This document shows positions 30,541 to 45,439 of a stretch of DNA of 64,000 bases, one piece after another. Location: contig NC_092674.1 in NCBI RefSeq assembly GCF_964355755.1, positions 29,500,001 to 29,564,000 of the forward strand, written 5' to 3'. Under the pieces are notes generated by a model, which was not told where the DNA came from, did no database searches, and saw only the letters and a list, made by a program, of their open reading frames with translations. A program made the position numbers and the translations under genes. The stretch is from Antedon mediterranea (taxonomy: Eukaryota; Echinodermata; Crinoidea; Comatulida; Antedonidae). Each line of letters starts with the position of its first letter. Position 1 is the stretch's first letter.

Positions 30541-32924
30541 TATTCTAATATATTACTTGTGAACCAATACTGTATTGCTCTACATTTTTTAACAATAAAT
30601 TTTTCTATCTATTATAAATTGTAAATATTATTTTCCAAGGAGCTTACTCATCCGTGGCTTTTTAATTTGCATATTCATAAGCTTATTAATTTTGATTTAT
30701 TACTTATTTTCAATGCGTTTATCTTGTGAATAAAAATGCACATAAATTTTGACATTAATACTGGCAATGTTTTGATGTTCCATTAAACTTATGAATTTAA
30801 CATAAATCGCTTATCCCAAACATGTGAAACTTATGTTCAGTTTAACGACATTCAAACACTTTTATCATGAATTTTAACGCACCATAAGTGGTGTATTTTA
30901 TGGCGGAAACATCGTGTGGTTATATCATCGTAAATTTGGTGTTAACATGTTAATGTTGTGTAAGTTTTATATTGGCTGATACTGTGTGTCAGTGATGTGG
31001 TACAAGTGAGATGAATTACGGATTGTAGTTATACTAACTAGGGCCCAAATTTGATCACAAAATGTTATTTGTGAAATAGTTTTTTGTTAACATTCGATTG
31101 GGATATACAACACACTAATCATGGAGTTTTACATTAGTTTTAACAGAAGATACTATTGTATATATTGGCATATGACCATGTTAGGAAGCCATTGCGGTGC
31201 ACATGCTTCATCATATGGTTCTTATTAATACATAAACTGCGTAGATTTCACGCTTAAGTGCACATTAAGTTCGCATGACATGTTTTGCAGTGATATTAAA
31301 TAGTGTAGAAGGTATGTTAGTGACTACAGATGGGTTTCAACAGTAATATAGGGAGAAGGAAACGTATTCTTTATTCATATGTCAAAATGCATAACAAAAT
31401 ACAGTCAAAATTCACCCCAAAAAATAACATTTTGTGAAGGAAAACATTTAAGAACACTAATTGAATTACTGTATGGCATGGTTGATTATCACATTGTTTG
31501 TTGAAGTCTATGTCAACAGATGTATACAATACTTAAAATCCAAGTATTCTTGTTGTTTTATAATTGATATGATGGTATGCATGTTATCTACTGATAAATA
31601 AATAATTAATCATTAATTTAAATGTAATATTTGATAATGCAGATAATGATATTGTGTGGGTTTATTTCATTATTAATTAAACAAAAGGCAAATTAGGCCA
31701 AATCTGATTGATAAAGTGGACTTTAATTCAAAGAAGACCATATATATTTAAACAGCAGTTGATTCTCACAAAACTGGACCTAAAAACGATCCTAAAATGT
31801 CAAATTCTTTTTTAATATTTGAACTGCAATCAGATAACAGTGTTTGCTAGCGAATGAATGATGTTGACTGTACATACTGTTATTGCGAGTTGAATAAACT
31901 GTATGTAAAGGTCACCACAATACTAAAATGTAAGATTTTGTATAAAAAAAAAAGTTAGTTTATCGCACTTTATGTTTTTTAAATTGACTGACATAATGCT
32001 TATGTTTTAAAAGGTCATCAGTAAAAGCTATACTGTAGAACGAAAGATGCCAAGTGTGTACTGAAGTCAGATCTGTAAACATACAAATATCCTCGAACAA
32101 AAATCAGGGATGGCCTCACATTCACACTTAGGCTAAGGGAAACACTTACCCCTAAAATTAAAAAAATCTTCTATCTAAGTGAATACAATTTACTTTACTA
32201 CTACTTAAATGTGTATATATATTTAAGTGGAATACATTAATGGAAATATCTCGGCGCTTAGAAGTTTCACAACATTAGGCGCTATATCCAGGATATTATT
32301 ATTATTATTAAGTGTGATTGGTGAATAAGGCACAGTTTTCTAGCAGATTTTGAGGTAGTTTCTTTGGTAAAATCCCAGTGACAAGTATTAACAATACTTT
32401 CTAAAAGAGCGCAACATGTTTTGGTTTATTATACTGTACTGATATTTAAAATAAAAAATCTATTGGTAGATTTGTAATACTGTACACTGTACCAAATAGG
32501 TAATGAAACCATAGATCCAGTATGAAAGATATCTCGTATCATTTCATTTAAAACTCCCCATATTGGGATTCGAACCAAATATTTTGTAATTAACTGATTG
32601 CGCCTAATTTTAATTATTTCGTCTGAGATATTCGGACAAATCTTTTTAAATTTCTGAAATGGTTTGTTATTTTCGATATGCATGACTGCACGGACAGAGG
32701 CACAAACCCATTAGTCCATAATGTTGTTTTCTTTAACATATGGCTTGTAAATATATCTTGATTTTTACTGTGATTATTTAATGAAATTCCTCCAATGATT
32801 TGGTGGTCGGTCAGCTGTGATTACGCACACAAATATATATAGAATTAATAGATTAATATTATTGTATAGATGTTTCTTAATGCAATTCTGATATATTGTA
32901 ACTATTGATACAATCATGATGTAA

Positions 32925-33205
32925 TGTAATGATTATGAAGGTAAATCATGATGTAATGATTATGGACCTAAATCATGATGTAATGATTATGGACCTAAAT
33001 CATGATATAATGATTATGGACCTAAATCATGATGTAATGATATGGAGGAGGTAAATCATGATGTAATGATTTGGGGGAGGGGGTGGGGGTGGGACTAAAT
33101 CATGATGTAATGATTATGTAAAATCATGATGTAATGAATATGAGGTAAATGGTGGTAAATCATGATGTAATGATTATGCGGTAAATCATGATGTAATGAT
33201 CATGT
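32925..33205 (+). repeat. minisatellite built on AAATCATGATGTAATGAT
   Basis: About ten units of 20-30 bp share AAATCATGATGTAATGAT, with variable spacers such as TATGGACCT and a G-rich insertion near 33073-33090. Confidence 0.9.
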
Positions 33206-33916
33206 ATGTAAATTAGGATGGGAAAGGATAAATATTGCGAACCATTCAATCTTAGTGTAAGGTCTTAAGGTAATTTTAAATTGGCATTCATAATTCATAT
33301 GAATTTATATTATTACCGTATAATCTACATTTTTTTTGCTTTTTGACAATCGGCCAATTCAAGGAAACTGGGTCAAGCAACAATATCATATCTTATATTT
33401 CAACAGCTTATCTTGACATTTAAACAGAATATTCTTAAAGTGGTATAAAAATTAGTAAGATAAGAAGCTAATTACTGTAAAAAAATTAACTGGAAATGTT
33501 TTATCCTTGTAAATTAAACCTCGCTATGGACTTAATTGCTGTAAAATATCTGAAATTGTGGGGATTTTTATATTTGTAAACCAATCCTGTATGTTGTTAA
33601 CTGTCTTGATCACTTTTCATTTGTAATCTTTTGTGTATTTAGAAACAAAATAACTTATAGATATTGTTAATGATATTGCTATTTATTTTATTTGTATGCG
33701 TCTTTGTACTATTGTGTGAATATTTTTTTTTGTAGGTAAGTTTAATAAAGAAGCATGCTTATAGAATATAGATTGAAGAAAAACACACAAAAGCAAAGTA
33801 CTAGACGGACTTAAAACAAGAAAAAAAACGGTAGAAATAAGTGCATGATTGAATGTTAAAGTTCAAAATAAAAAGCTGTCGTCTGTAGAAATAATATCCT
33901 ATGTTTTTTATTTATT

Positions 33917-34190
33917 AAGCTCTGTCTACACTATCAAACTTTATGTGACAAAAAAATGTGATGTGCCTATATGGACATGGTGATATGGTCATATTTTATA
34001 TTATTACCGTATAATCTACATTTTTTTTGCTTTTTGACAATCGGCCAATTCAGGGAAACTGGGTCAAGCAACAATCTATCCTGTTTTGAAATTATGGTCA
34101 TATCACTACCATATTTGTGAATATCACTAACATATTTGGGAACATCACACTTTTTTGTCTTAACTAGTTTGATAGTGTAAACAGAGCTTT
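33917..34190. mobile_element. family A MITE carrying copied flanking DNA
   Basis: The termini AAGCTCTGTCTACACTATCA and GATAGTGTAAACAGAGCTTT are typical. The interior contains 81 bp (33995-34075) that copies 33304-33384 with one mismatch. Immediately after come 19 bp (34077-34095) identical to 34288-34306. Confidence 0.88.
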
Positions 34191-34543
34191 ATATTGTTTT
34201 GTTAGTGTTGCTAATATCAAAATGTATTGTTTGTAAAAAGCTGTATGTGTGACGGATCATGTCAAAATTTCAACTGGAGTCACTCTTTATCCTGTTTTGA
34301 AATTATTTTTTTAGCGTTACTGAAATCATACATTATTGAAGTAAAAAATACTTTTCTGCAGTAGAATAAATTGATGATTTTAATTTCCTCCATCAGCCTC
34401 ACTTCAAAACCATACAATAGATTGATATACTAAAGATTAAATACATTATTTGAATCTTTTTAAAAACCAAGTTTTTATTAAAAACGTTGATCTCATATTA
34501 TTATATTATTATTATTATATACAGTAATATTGAATTGAGTACA

Positions 34544-36352
34544 TTGAGCTAGATGAACATCACTAATGTTACCCCTCTAATTACAGGGTTCTTGAGCTAG
34601 ATGAACATCACTAATGTTACCCCTCTAATTACAGGGTTCTTGAGCTAGATGAACATCACTAATGTTACCCCTCTAATTACAGGGTTCTTGAGCTAGATGA
34701 ACATCACTAATGTTAGCCCTCTAATTGCAGGGTTCTTGAGCTAGATGAACATCACTAATGTTACCCCTCTAATTACAGGGTTCTTGAGCTAGATGAACAT
34801 CACTAATGTTACCCCTCTAATTACAGGGTTCTTGAGCTAGATGAACATCACTAATGTTAGCCCTCTAATTGCAGGGTTCTTGAGCTAGATGAACATCACT
34901 AATGTTACCCCTCTAATTACAGGGTTCTTGAGCTAGATGAACATCACTAATGTTAGCCCTCTAATTACAGGGTTCTTGAGCTAGATGAACATCACTAATG
35001 TTAGCCCTCTAATTACAGGGTTCTTGAGCTAGATGAACATCACTAATGTTAGCCCTCTAATTACAGGGTTCTTGAGCTAGATGAACATCACTAATGTTAG
35101 CCCTCTAATTACAGGGTTCTTGAGCTAGATGAACATCACTAATGTTACCCCTCTAATTACAGGGTTCTTGAGCTAGATGAACATCACTAATGTTAGCCCT
35201 CTAATTGCAGGGTTCTTGAGCTAGATGAACATCACTAATGTTAGCCCTCTAATTACAGGGTTCTTGAGCTAGATGAACATCACTAATGTTAGCCCTCTAA
35301 TTACAGGGTTCTTGAGCTAGATGAACATCACTAATGTTAGCCCTCTAATTACAGGGTTCTTGAGCTAGATGAACATCACTAATGTTACCCCTCTAATTAC
35401 AGGGTTCTTGAGCTAGATGAACATCACTAATGTTACCCCTCTAATTACAGGGTTCTTGAGCTAGATGAACATCACTAATGTTAGCCCTCTAATTACAGGG
35501 TTCTTGAGCTAGATGAACATCACTAATGTTACCCCTCTAATTACAGGGTTCTTGAGCTAGATGAACATCACTAATGTTACCCCTCTAATTACAGGGTTCT
35601 TGAGCTAGATGAACATCACTAATGTTAGCCCTCTAATTACAGGGTTCTTGAGCTAGATGAACATCACTAATGTTACCCCTCTAATTACAGGGTTCTTGAG
35701 CTAGATGAACATCACTAATGTTACCCCTCTAATTACAGGGTTCTTGAGCTAGATGAACATCACTAATGTTACCCCTCTAATTACAGGGTTCTTGAGCTAG
35801 ATGAACATCACTAATGTTACCCCTCTAATCACAGGGTTCTTGAGCTAGATGATAAACAGATGAACATCACTAATGTTACCCCTCTAATTACAGGGTTCTT
35901 GAGCTAGATGAACATCACTAATGTTACCCCTCTAATTACAGGGTTCTTGAGCTAGATGAACATCACTAATGTTACCCTTCTAATTACAGGGTTCTTGAGC
36001 TAGATGAACATCACTAATGTTACCCCTCTAATTACAGGGTTCTTGAGCTAGATGAACATCACTAATGTTACCCCTCTAATTACAGGGTTCTTGAGCTAGA
36101 TGAACATCACTAATGTTACCCCTCTAATTACAGGGTTCTTGAGCTAGATGAACATCACTAATGTTACCCCTCTAATTACAGGGTTCTTGAGCTAGATGAA
36201 CATCACTAATGTTACCCCTCTAATCACAGGGTTCTTGAGCTAGATGATAAACAGATGAACATCACTAATGTTACCCCTCTAATTACAGGGTTCTTGAGCT
36301 AGATGATAAACAGATGGACATCACTAATGTTACCCCTCTAATTACAGGGTTC
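34544..36352 (+). repeat. 48-bp minisatellite, 37 units
   Basis: The unit begins TTGAGCTAGATGAACATCAC and ends CTAATTACAGGGTTC. I count 37 units; three carry an 11-bp insertion near GATAAACAGAT, giving a span of 1809 bp. Diagnostic substitutions (TTACCCC or TTAGCCC; AATTACAGG, AATTGCAGG or AATCACAGG) are reshuffled along the array. A decayed partial unit follows to about 36385. There are no unique spacers, so this is not CRISPR-like. Confidence 0.98.
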
Positions 36353-37845
36353 TTGAGCTAGATGAGCTACAAATAACCCTCTAATTTTAAACCACTTTTG
36401 CGCCAGAAGCACAATTGCTCTGTATTCAGTATTTACATAATAGTAGTGTCCCTCTACTTGCTTTGTTCTTTTTACCCATCATTTTATAACTAGTATTAAA
36501 TGCTTACATCGTCAAAATGATCACATGTTTGTTTTGTACATAGTAATAAATGTTTTCCTTCAAATTGTTTTCAAGTTTTTTTCATTTACTAGTTTATACT
36601 ATAAGGTAAGCCTAATTTTGGGGAGGGGTGGGGAGGTTTGATGCAGCAGTGGGTAAGGAGATCCATTTGATCAAATGGTTCGTTCATCACAAAGTCCAAA
36701 GGATCGACGCAAGTTTTTCTTGATAAAATTGTACGTGCGCGTACAAACGCTGATAACATTGTATTCGTTTTTATACGCGCACCTCAGCTTTGTGTAACCA
36801 TCTGTCCTAGATCTAGACAACACATACAAAAACTGTATTGAGGAAACGAGTATTATAGAGGGCGCTAGGTACTTAACTGTACTGTTTTATTTCGAGGCTC
36901 TGATAAGTTTGTTTGTTTGTTTGTTTTTACTATATTTCTTTAATTAAAGTTATAGATGTTGTTCTGGTTCATGTTCTTTTGTGGGCCTATATCAATTATA
37001 ATATTTACAGGATTAATTGTACACATTCACGATACAGACAAAGCAACACAACATAGCCACAAAAGTCACATAGATTATGCTATATGCCTACACATACCAA
37101 GTTTATATATTTTGTTATTGTGGTTAAAAGATTCGGTCTAAATATTTTAATTTTAATTTTATTTAATATCAAAATTTTAGCCATAGGCGTCTGAATTTGT
37201 AGGGACTCCATATACTTGTGCGTAAGCGCATCGCATCGCGAGTAGCTAGTTTTAGCTTTATATTTGTTTAGAATTATTTATTCCTAAAAATTACATGATG
37301 TAATTAATTACAAATACAAAACAAATCAGACATTTAAAATGCGTGCATGTACGTACGTATCACTAAAACAAATATAGATAAATAAAACATACCGTACTTT
37401 GTATTACTAAAATACGCATTTAGGCCTAAGTAAAAATTCTATTCTACTGAATAGAGTGAGAAAATTGGTTGTTTATTGACATTTAATATAATTAAAAAAC
37501 GAAGAAATGAGGTTTAGTTGTAAATTAATTGACAGTGCAGTGTGTATTTGTAGTATAGTAACATATAAGCATAGGAATAAGTTTCTCCATAGAAGTAACA
37601 AAATAACGAAAAACGCAACCTGGAAAGATAAAGAAGGCCATTTATTTTACGCTTTCGCAATATTATGTTTCGAAATTCTGAATTTGTTTATTTCGTCATA
37701 GCTTCGAGGTGATTCGAATATTTTAACAGATGCGTGTATGCCCATCCTATCATAAAAAAAAACAAATGAACTTGTTATTGATACTAATTCTATTTAAACG
37801 GGTAGGATTTTAACAACGGAATCGATGAACCGTGTTTGTGAAGCA

Positions 37846-37948
37846 TGACGTCATGTCTATTTTTAGCACTAATCCTTGATGGCAGCTTTCAAAACAGTAA
37901 AGTCACTGGATCTAGTAGGTTCTAGTGTGAAAGGCTGTTTGTATATAA
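37846..37948 (+). promoter_or_regulatory. SQSTM1: SQSTM1 promoter: CRE-like palindrome and TATA box
   Basis: TGACGTCA at 37846-37853 is a perfect CRE/ATF palindrome. TATATAA at 37942-37948 is a good TATA box. Transcription would start about 25-30 bp later, near 37970. A donor (AAAT/GTGAGT) at 38144 ends a noncoding first exon. Confidence 0.6.
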
Positions 37949-37969
37949 GTTAACGCTAAAACGTCGCTC

Positions 37970-38144
37970 TTCACTCAATCGACTGGCAGCAGGCAGAAGA
38001 TCATCTACAAAAACGAAGACTGAAAAGCGTTTAACTTTACGACATTTCTACAATTTGCTAAATTTATAGCTACTACGATACCGCAGTTAAAAAAGCAGTA
38101 GGACTAATTATTTTGAAGATCATCAGAGACGCAAAACGTGAAAT
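37970..38144 (+). other. SQSTM1: noncoding first exon of SQSTM1 (start approximate)
   Basis: It is bounded on the right by the donor GTGAGT at 38145. The next exon begins exactly at the ATG (39240), so the whole 5' UTR should lie here. The left edge is inferred from the TATA position. Confidence 0.5.
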
Positions 38145-38623
38145 GTGAGTAGGCCTACATTACTTGTATGATTGGAAATATCATCATACATCATTTTTCT
38201 GCGTCTCTTTTTTATTCTTCCTTAGTAAAAGCAAAAAAATTACTTTTAATTAAACCAAATAATATTTGGTAATGTGATGCGATATGCAATAGAATACTAA
38301 ACACACATTTTCCTAGAACCAGCTTATTCTTGAACTTGTAATTATTAATCAAAATTACAGTATAACTCACTAAAACAGTTTTAAACTTAAAAATTGGCTT
38401 AAATACTAAAGGCCAGGGAGTCTGCCTGAATATGCAATACATTCGAACTAATGTAAAAGATCCTGTTATATTTAGTTGGAATAGGTAATCTAAGAATTGT
38501 ATTATTATATATGAATTAAAAGAACCGATTTTTCTAGCAAGATGATTTTCTTACATAACGGCATCATACTCATAGTTTAAGCACTAACTTGTTCTCTAAA
38601 ATAAGTCAAGCGTGTTAAAATGA

Positions 38624-38643
38624 TGACGTCATAATTGGCCAAT
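38624..38643. promoter_or_regulatory. intronic CRE palindrome plus ATTGG/CCAAT pair
   Basis: TGACGTCA at 38624-38631 is followed two bases later by ATTGGCCAAT (38634-38643). That is a CCAAT box on both strands. It lies in SQSTM1 intron 1 and could be an alternative promoter or enhancer. Confidence 0.4.
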
Positions 38644-39239
38644 CATAATTCGTAATCTCTCTTCGCTTCACTGCTGCTTCTACTCTGATGTCAACAAAAT
38701 CGTCACGAAATTTGTGTACCAAAAATTGATGTTTAAATAATTAATTAAATGTACGCTTAATTTAAAATTTGTGTATGATATGCATGGAGTATTAGTCTTT
38801 GAGTTAGTTAAGGATTTTAATGCTTTTAAGTTGTGTAAATTAATTAAGCAGCAATGTCAGTAGGCCTCCTCATCATAGTCTATTATATAGCTGGCTAGTG
38901 TAGTAGACTCTAGTACTAGTAGTAAGTAGAGTATGTTCGGGGCGCTCTGCTCCGATCCTGGTGTAGTGTAGGTGGTCAGGAATTTATCGTGGTCAGCAGC
39001 CTACATAGACTACTTTAGGTCTAATTACTAATAACTATATAGTAGTTTATGCATGGAGGTATAAAATTATACCTCCATGGTTTAATGTGGCCTGCTAGAG
39101 TTTTGGATCAATATAAGATAACGCATATTTAGGTGGGTTTTTATTTTGCAAACAACTATACTATAAGCATATCCCCATAGGCCATATAGCTTTTAATGTT
39201 ACAATTTTAATTTATGATTATTTAATTAATTATTCACAG

Positions 39240-41392
<2,153 letters not shown>

Positions 41393-42700
41393 CCTCCTAC
41401 CAAGCTGGCCCTAGCAAGAAAAATCCAGGGGCTTAGGAGCAACATCTTTGGCTGGTCCGGATGTTGGCAACACTCCTTTTCAACTTTGTTTTATTAGATA
41501 GATGGTATTGGCACTATGTATAACCTTAATGTTTTAACATTTGATCATGTATTTTAAATGAAAACTGAGAATATATGTTTTGTTCTATAGACAAGATATA
41601 TTTCAGATATTAAACTCAAATATTATGTGGTGGTAAAGTTATATTTAAATTAAAGCATAGAAATTATAGATGTACCCTGATTGGTCAATTGATATCATGT
41701 AATATATAACTATAAGAAAGAAGTAATATAATATGCTTTATTATTGAAATTTACAATGGAATTTTTGGAACAAATTCCCACTTTTTAGTGGTTTTTTTTC
41801 ACCATTCACCGACTTCTTGATTCTGTTAAAAGTCATTTATTAAAGTAAATAAAATTATTTAAAATATTTTGATTAAAATGAATTAAATTAATAATTATTA
41901 TACCAGGAATTTCGAAAATAAATATATCTATTTTGGTTAAATATACCACAATCTCAATGCCATTTTAAAGAATATGTAAATTTGAAATTAACTAAAACGA
42001 GTTGTTTTTCCCAAATACAGTAAATGGTTAATGGAATTTATTGTTGAAATATTTAGTGGAAGCTAGAATAGTTTGTTATTAAAGAAAGTGTATTTAAGAA
42101 AGTTGACAACAATTAAATGTTGTGAGCAGAATTAGATAAAGTCATGTATACTTAAATTTACATGTGATCTCCAAAATATTCCAACTTCCAAAATAGTTAC
42201 TTATCATACCTCTACAGTTACATACTTGTGCCAAGTGACAGCATTTGAATCATTTACTATCCACGTGACCAATGTGAAAGGCTTCTTAAAGAGAATGAAT
42301 TATGTCAAAGGCTCAATAAAGAAAGATTTATTTGAAATATGTAATGTCAGCCGTATCATTTTCTGTACTATTATAGATTTTTTTTTAATAATCCAAAATA
42401 TTCGCTCTTTTAAATGTCATTTTAATGCATTAATATTACTATGTGAGCTTCGTATGGACGTATGCTAAAAGTTGTCTCGAAATTTTCCTTTTCCGAAAAT
42501 TCCTAAAATTCTGTATATTAATTTACTTTTCGTGTGCTATAGGCCTGAACTTGTTTAGGTTCTTTGTTTTATGTCCCTCATGTGTAATTGTGTATTGAGA
42601 TGTTATCTTAGCAGGACAGTCTGTACCTCTTACATGATTTATTTAATACATTTTGTAAAAAATATTTAAGCTCTGAATGGGAGAAACGGTCCTCTTTATT
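41393..42700 (+). other. SQSTM1 3' UTR and downstream spacer
   Basis: AATAAA at 41848-41853 is a plausible poly(A) signal. The open frame at 42226-42468 has no recognisable feature. Otherwise I see nothing but AT-rich sequence. Confidence 0.5.
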
Positions 42701-42759
42701 CTTCAACCAACAGGGCCATTACTGGTTGATACAATATATATATTAAAAAGTGGATATTT

Positions 42760-43760
42760 TGGAAATTTTTTTGAAAAAATCCCTGTACAGGGAAATTTTC
42801 GAAAAATGGCCGATTTTTTACCCTTTTATTTTTTGACATAAATGGTTACTACAGCATAATAAACATGCGCAGAGTCGAATAATTGTTTCTGCGCATGTCA
42901 ATTGAGCTATAGTAGCCACTTTTGACATAAATGGTTGCTATAGCATAATAAACATGCGCAGAGTCAAATAATGCGTTCTGCGCATGTCAATTGTGCTATA
43001 GTAACCAGTTTTATCGAAAAATAAAAAGGACGAAAATTGGCCATTTAAAAAAAAAAATCCCTGTACTGTACAGGGAAATTTTCAAAAATGCCCGATTTTC
43101 GACCCTTTTATTTTTTGACATAAATGGTTACTATAGCATAATAAACATGCGCAAAGTCAAGTAATGCGTTCTGCGCATGTGAATTGTGCTATAGTAACCA
43201 CTTTTGACATAAATGGTTACTATAGCATAATAAACATGCGCAGAGTCGAATAATGCGTTCTGCGCATGTCAATTGTGCTATAGTAACCACTTTTGACCTA
43301 AATGGTTACTATTATAATAAACATGCGCAGAGTCGAATAATTGGTTCTGCGCATGTCAATTGTACTATAGTAACCACTTTTGACATAAATGGTTACTATA
43401 GCATAATAAACATGCGCAGAGTCGAAGAATACATTCTGCGCTTGTGAATTGTGCTATAGTAACCAGTTTTATCGAAAAATAAAAAGGTCGTAAATTTGCC
43501 ATTTTTTTGAAAAAATCCCTGTACTATAGTACAGGGAAATTTTTGAGAAATGCCCAAATTTCGACCTTTTTATTTTTTGATATAACTACTTACTATGGCT
43601 CTATAAGATGATGATAACACAGTATATGCGCATATATGGCAATATTATTGCATAATTATTGATTTTTAAAAAGTGGATATTTTGGCCATTTTTAGAAAAA
43701 ATCACTGTCATAGTACAGGGAAATTTTGGAAAAATGCCCAAATTTCCACCTTTTAATTTT
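42760..43760. repeat. tandem array of hairpins nested inside larger palindromes
   Basis: Six units of about 78 bp lie near 42841, 42930, 43123, 43211, 43300 and 43388. Each is a hairpin: TGGTTACTATAGCATAATAA pairs with the closing TTGTGCTATAGTAACCA, with CATGCGCAG/CTGCGCATG inside. Blocks of two and four hairpins are separated by a second palindrome, AAATCCCTGTACAGGGAAATTT (43052-43085 and similar at 42775, 43510, 43697), and by inverse pairs of CCTTTTATTTTTT and AAAAATAAAAAGG. No protein is encoded. Confidence 0.88.
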
Positions 43761-43859
43761 TTGACATAGCTAGTTACTATGGCTCTATAGGATGGCTCTA
43801 TAGGATGATGTTAACACAATATATGCGCATATATGGCAATATTAACGCACAATGGGTAA

Positions 43860-45327
43860 GAAAGAATATAATATATTCTACATTCGCAACATTTAATTTC
43901 TAAGTAGTCACAGAACATAAATTGTGATTGAATTTCCTCAATACTACCCCATATCCCAAAACAACCCCATCCCTTCATAATACAAGAAATGAATCAAATG
44001 GTTTTCAAACATCACTAATATCAATGCCTATGGGGTTAGTAGAATGGAAGTTATATTAATCATCTGTTAAGATTTTTGATACTCTGGATCGAGCCCTATT
44101 TTAGAAGTCACATCAAACGCTACATTAACAATTTTTTGCTAAAACAACTCAACCGATTCGTGTTATTATCTGGGTTGAATTAAATATTGGAATTAATTAT
44201 GAACAATACAACTGAAAATATAATAGTAATATTGCAGTACTAGCGATCATCACTGGCGGCCTGTTTACTAATCAATCAGACTTGTGGTGGCACTACTCAT
44301 TTCTTATGGATAATATAATGCAACATCATTGTTTTGTCGAGTTCTGTCGACACTATCAAACTTTATGTGACAAAAAATGTGATGTGCCCATATGGTTGAG
44401 ATATGTCCAAATATAGTAGTGATATGACATCATCATGTCCATATATGGGCACATCACATAAAATAAGGTTTGATAGTGTAGACAAAGCTTTAGGCAAATA
44501 GATTGTTTATTGATTGTATTTTAGGATACATCAATATGTATCAAAATAGTTTGTCTTTCTTGCCGCCACCACAAGACTTAGGTGATTTAGTACATTGCAG
44601 TCAGGTGATCATTAGTACTTGCCAAGCTGCCCATGAAGTGCATTTAACTACATGCTAAAACGACACCCAAGAAAGTCACCAATCAAAACAGGTGTCTTTT
44701 GGTTCAAAGAACTGTTCTGATTGGATGACATGTTCACTTGAGTGCCAAACATTGGCTCATCGCAACATAGCAGCCAATTTGAGGTAGATGAAGAAGGCCC
44801 GTCTATACAAGCCTTTTTTATACAATACAATAAGCCAAAAAAAAAAAGATGCTCATTAAAAAGATTCTACTTGCAAATAAGGCACACTTAAATAAATTTT
44901 CCTTTTGTTTATGTAGTCTAGTTTTTAAACACTAAAACTAAGGGCCTGTTCAGACCTACAGAGTTATGCTTTTGTATCGTATGTGGCGTAAAACTCTTAC
45001 TGGACCAGTAAGAAATTAGCGGAAGCCATCTCTTATGACACTGAACTCTTGTTGGTTATGAAAGCCCAACAAATCAACAACTTTGATCTTAAACTGATCA
45101 AATTTACTCTGAACGTACCATCACAAAACATTCATGCATGAATGAACGAAACAAATTTGTAAAATAACAAATAAAAACATTTTGACACTTATGTACTAAA
45201 AGATATCACACGCAAACAAGTATACATTTTATCCTCCATGATGATACTACGAATTATATCAATTTAACCCCAAATTGCCTAGTATTTTATATATAAACCA
45301 CACAATGTTATGATTGTATGATCTCTC
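43860..45327. other. spacer between the hairpin array and TTC29
   Basis: It contains a family A MITE (44338-44492) and no recognised exon. The frame at 44648-44830 is unremarkable. Confidence 0.5.
44338..44492. mobile_element. hairpin MITE, family A
   Basis: The termini GTTCTGTCGACACTATCAAA and GGTTTGATAGTGTAGACAAA pair. The left-arm CArG site is degraded; the right arm keeps CCATATATGG. Confidence 0.85.
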
Positions 45328-45333
45328 TTTATT
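45328..45333 (-). terminator. TTC29: candidate poly(A) signal of TTC29
   Basis: TTTATT on the plus strand is AATAAA on the minus strand, about 110 bp past the TTC29 stop. Confidence 0.5.
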
Positions 45334-45439
45334 ATTATTTACACAGCTTAAAAGATCTACTAAGCTATTTACAGCTTCTCTATATACACACTGAACTTGG
45401 TTATTCAGATACAGTTATATTTTTGTTGACATAAACAAC

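Larger units (their letters stand above)
29998..37900. other. Smad1/5 3' flank and gene-poor spacer
   Basis: The 3' UTR begins here; AATAAA at 30594-30599 is a candidate signal. The rest holds minisatellites (30418-30540, 32925-33205, 34544-36352) and a family A MITE (33917-34190). Short frames at 32429-32683, 36956-37141 and 37507-37701 have no recognisable domain. I see no gene. Confidence 0.6.

Noticed and set aside
34544-36352. CRISPR-like array
   Set aside because: Units are contiguous with no unique spacers, and the genome is eukaryotic. It is a minisatellite.
36956-37141. 61-residue hydrophobic frame upstream of SQSTM1
   Set aside because: Hydrophobic residues are expected from T-rich sequence, and there is no supporting context.
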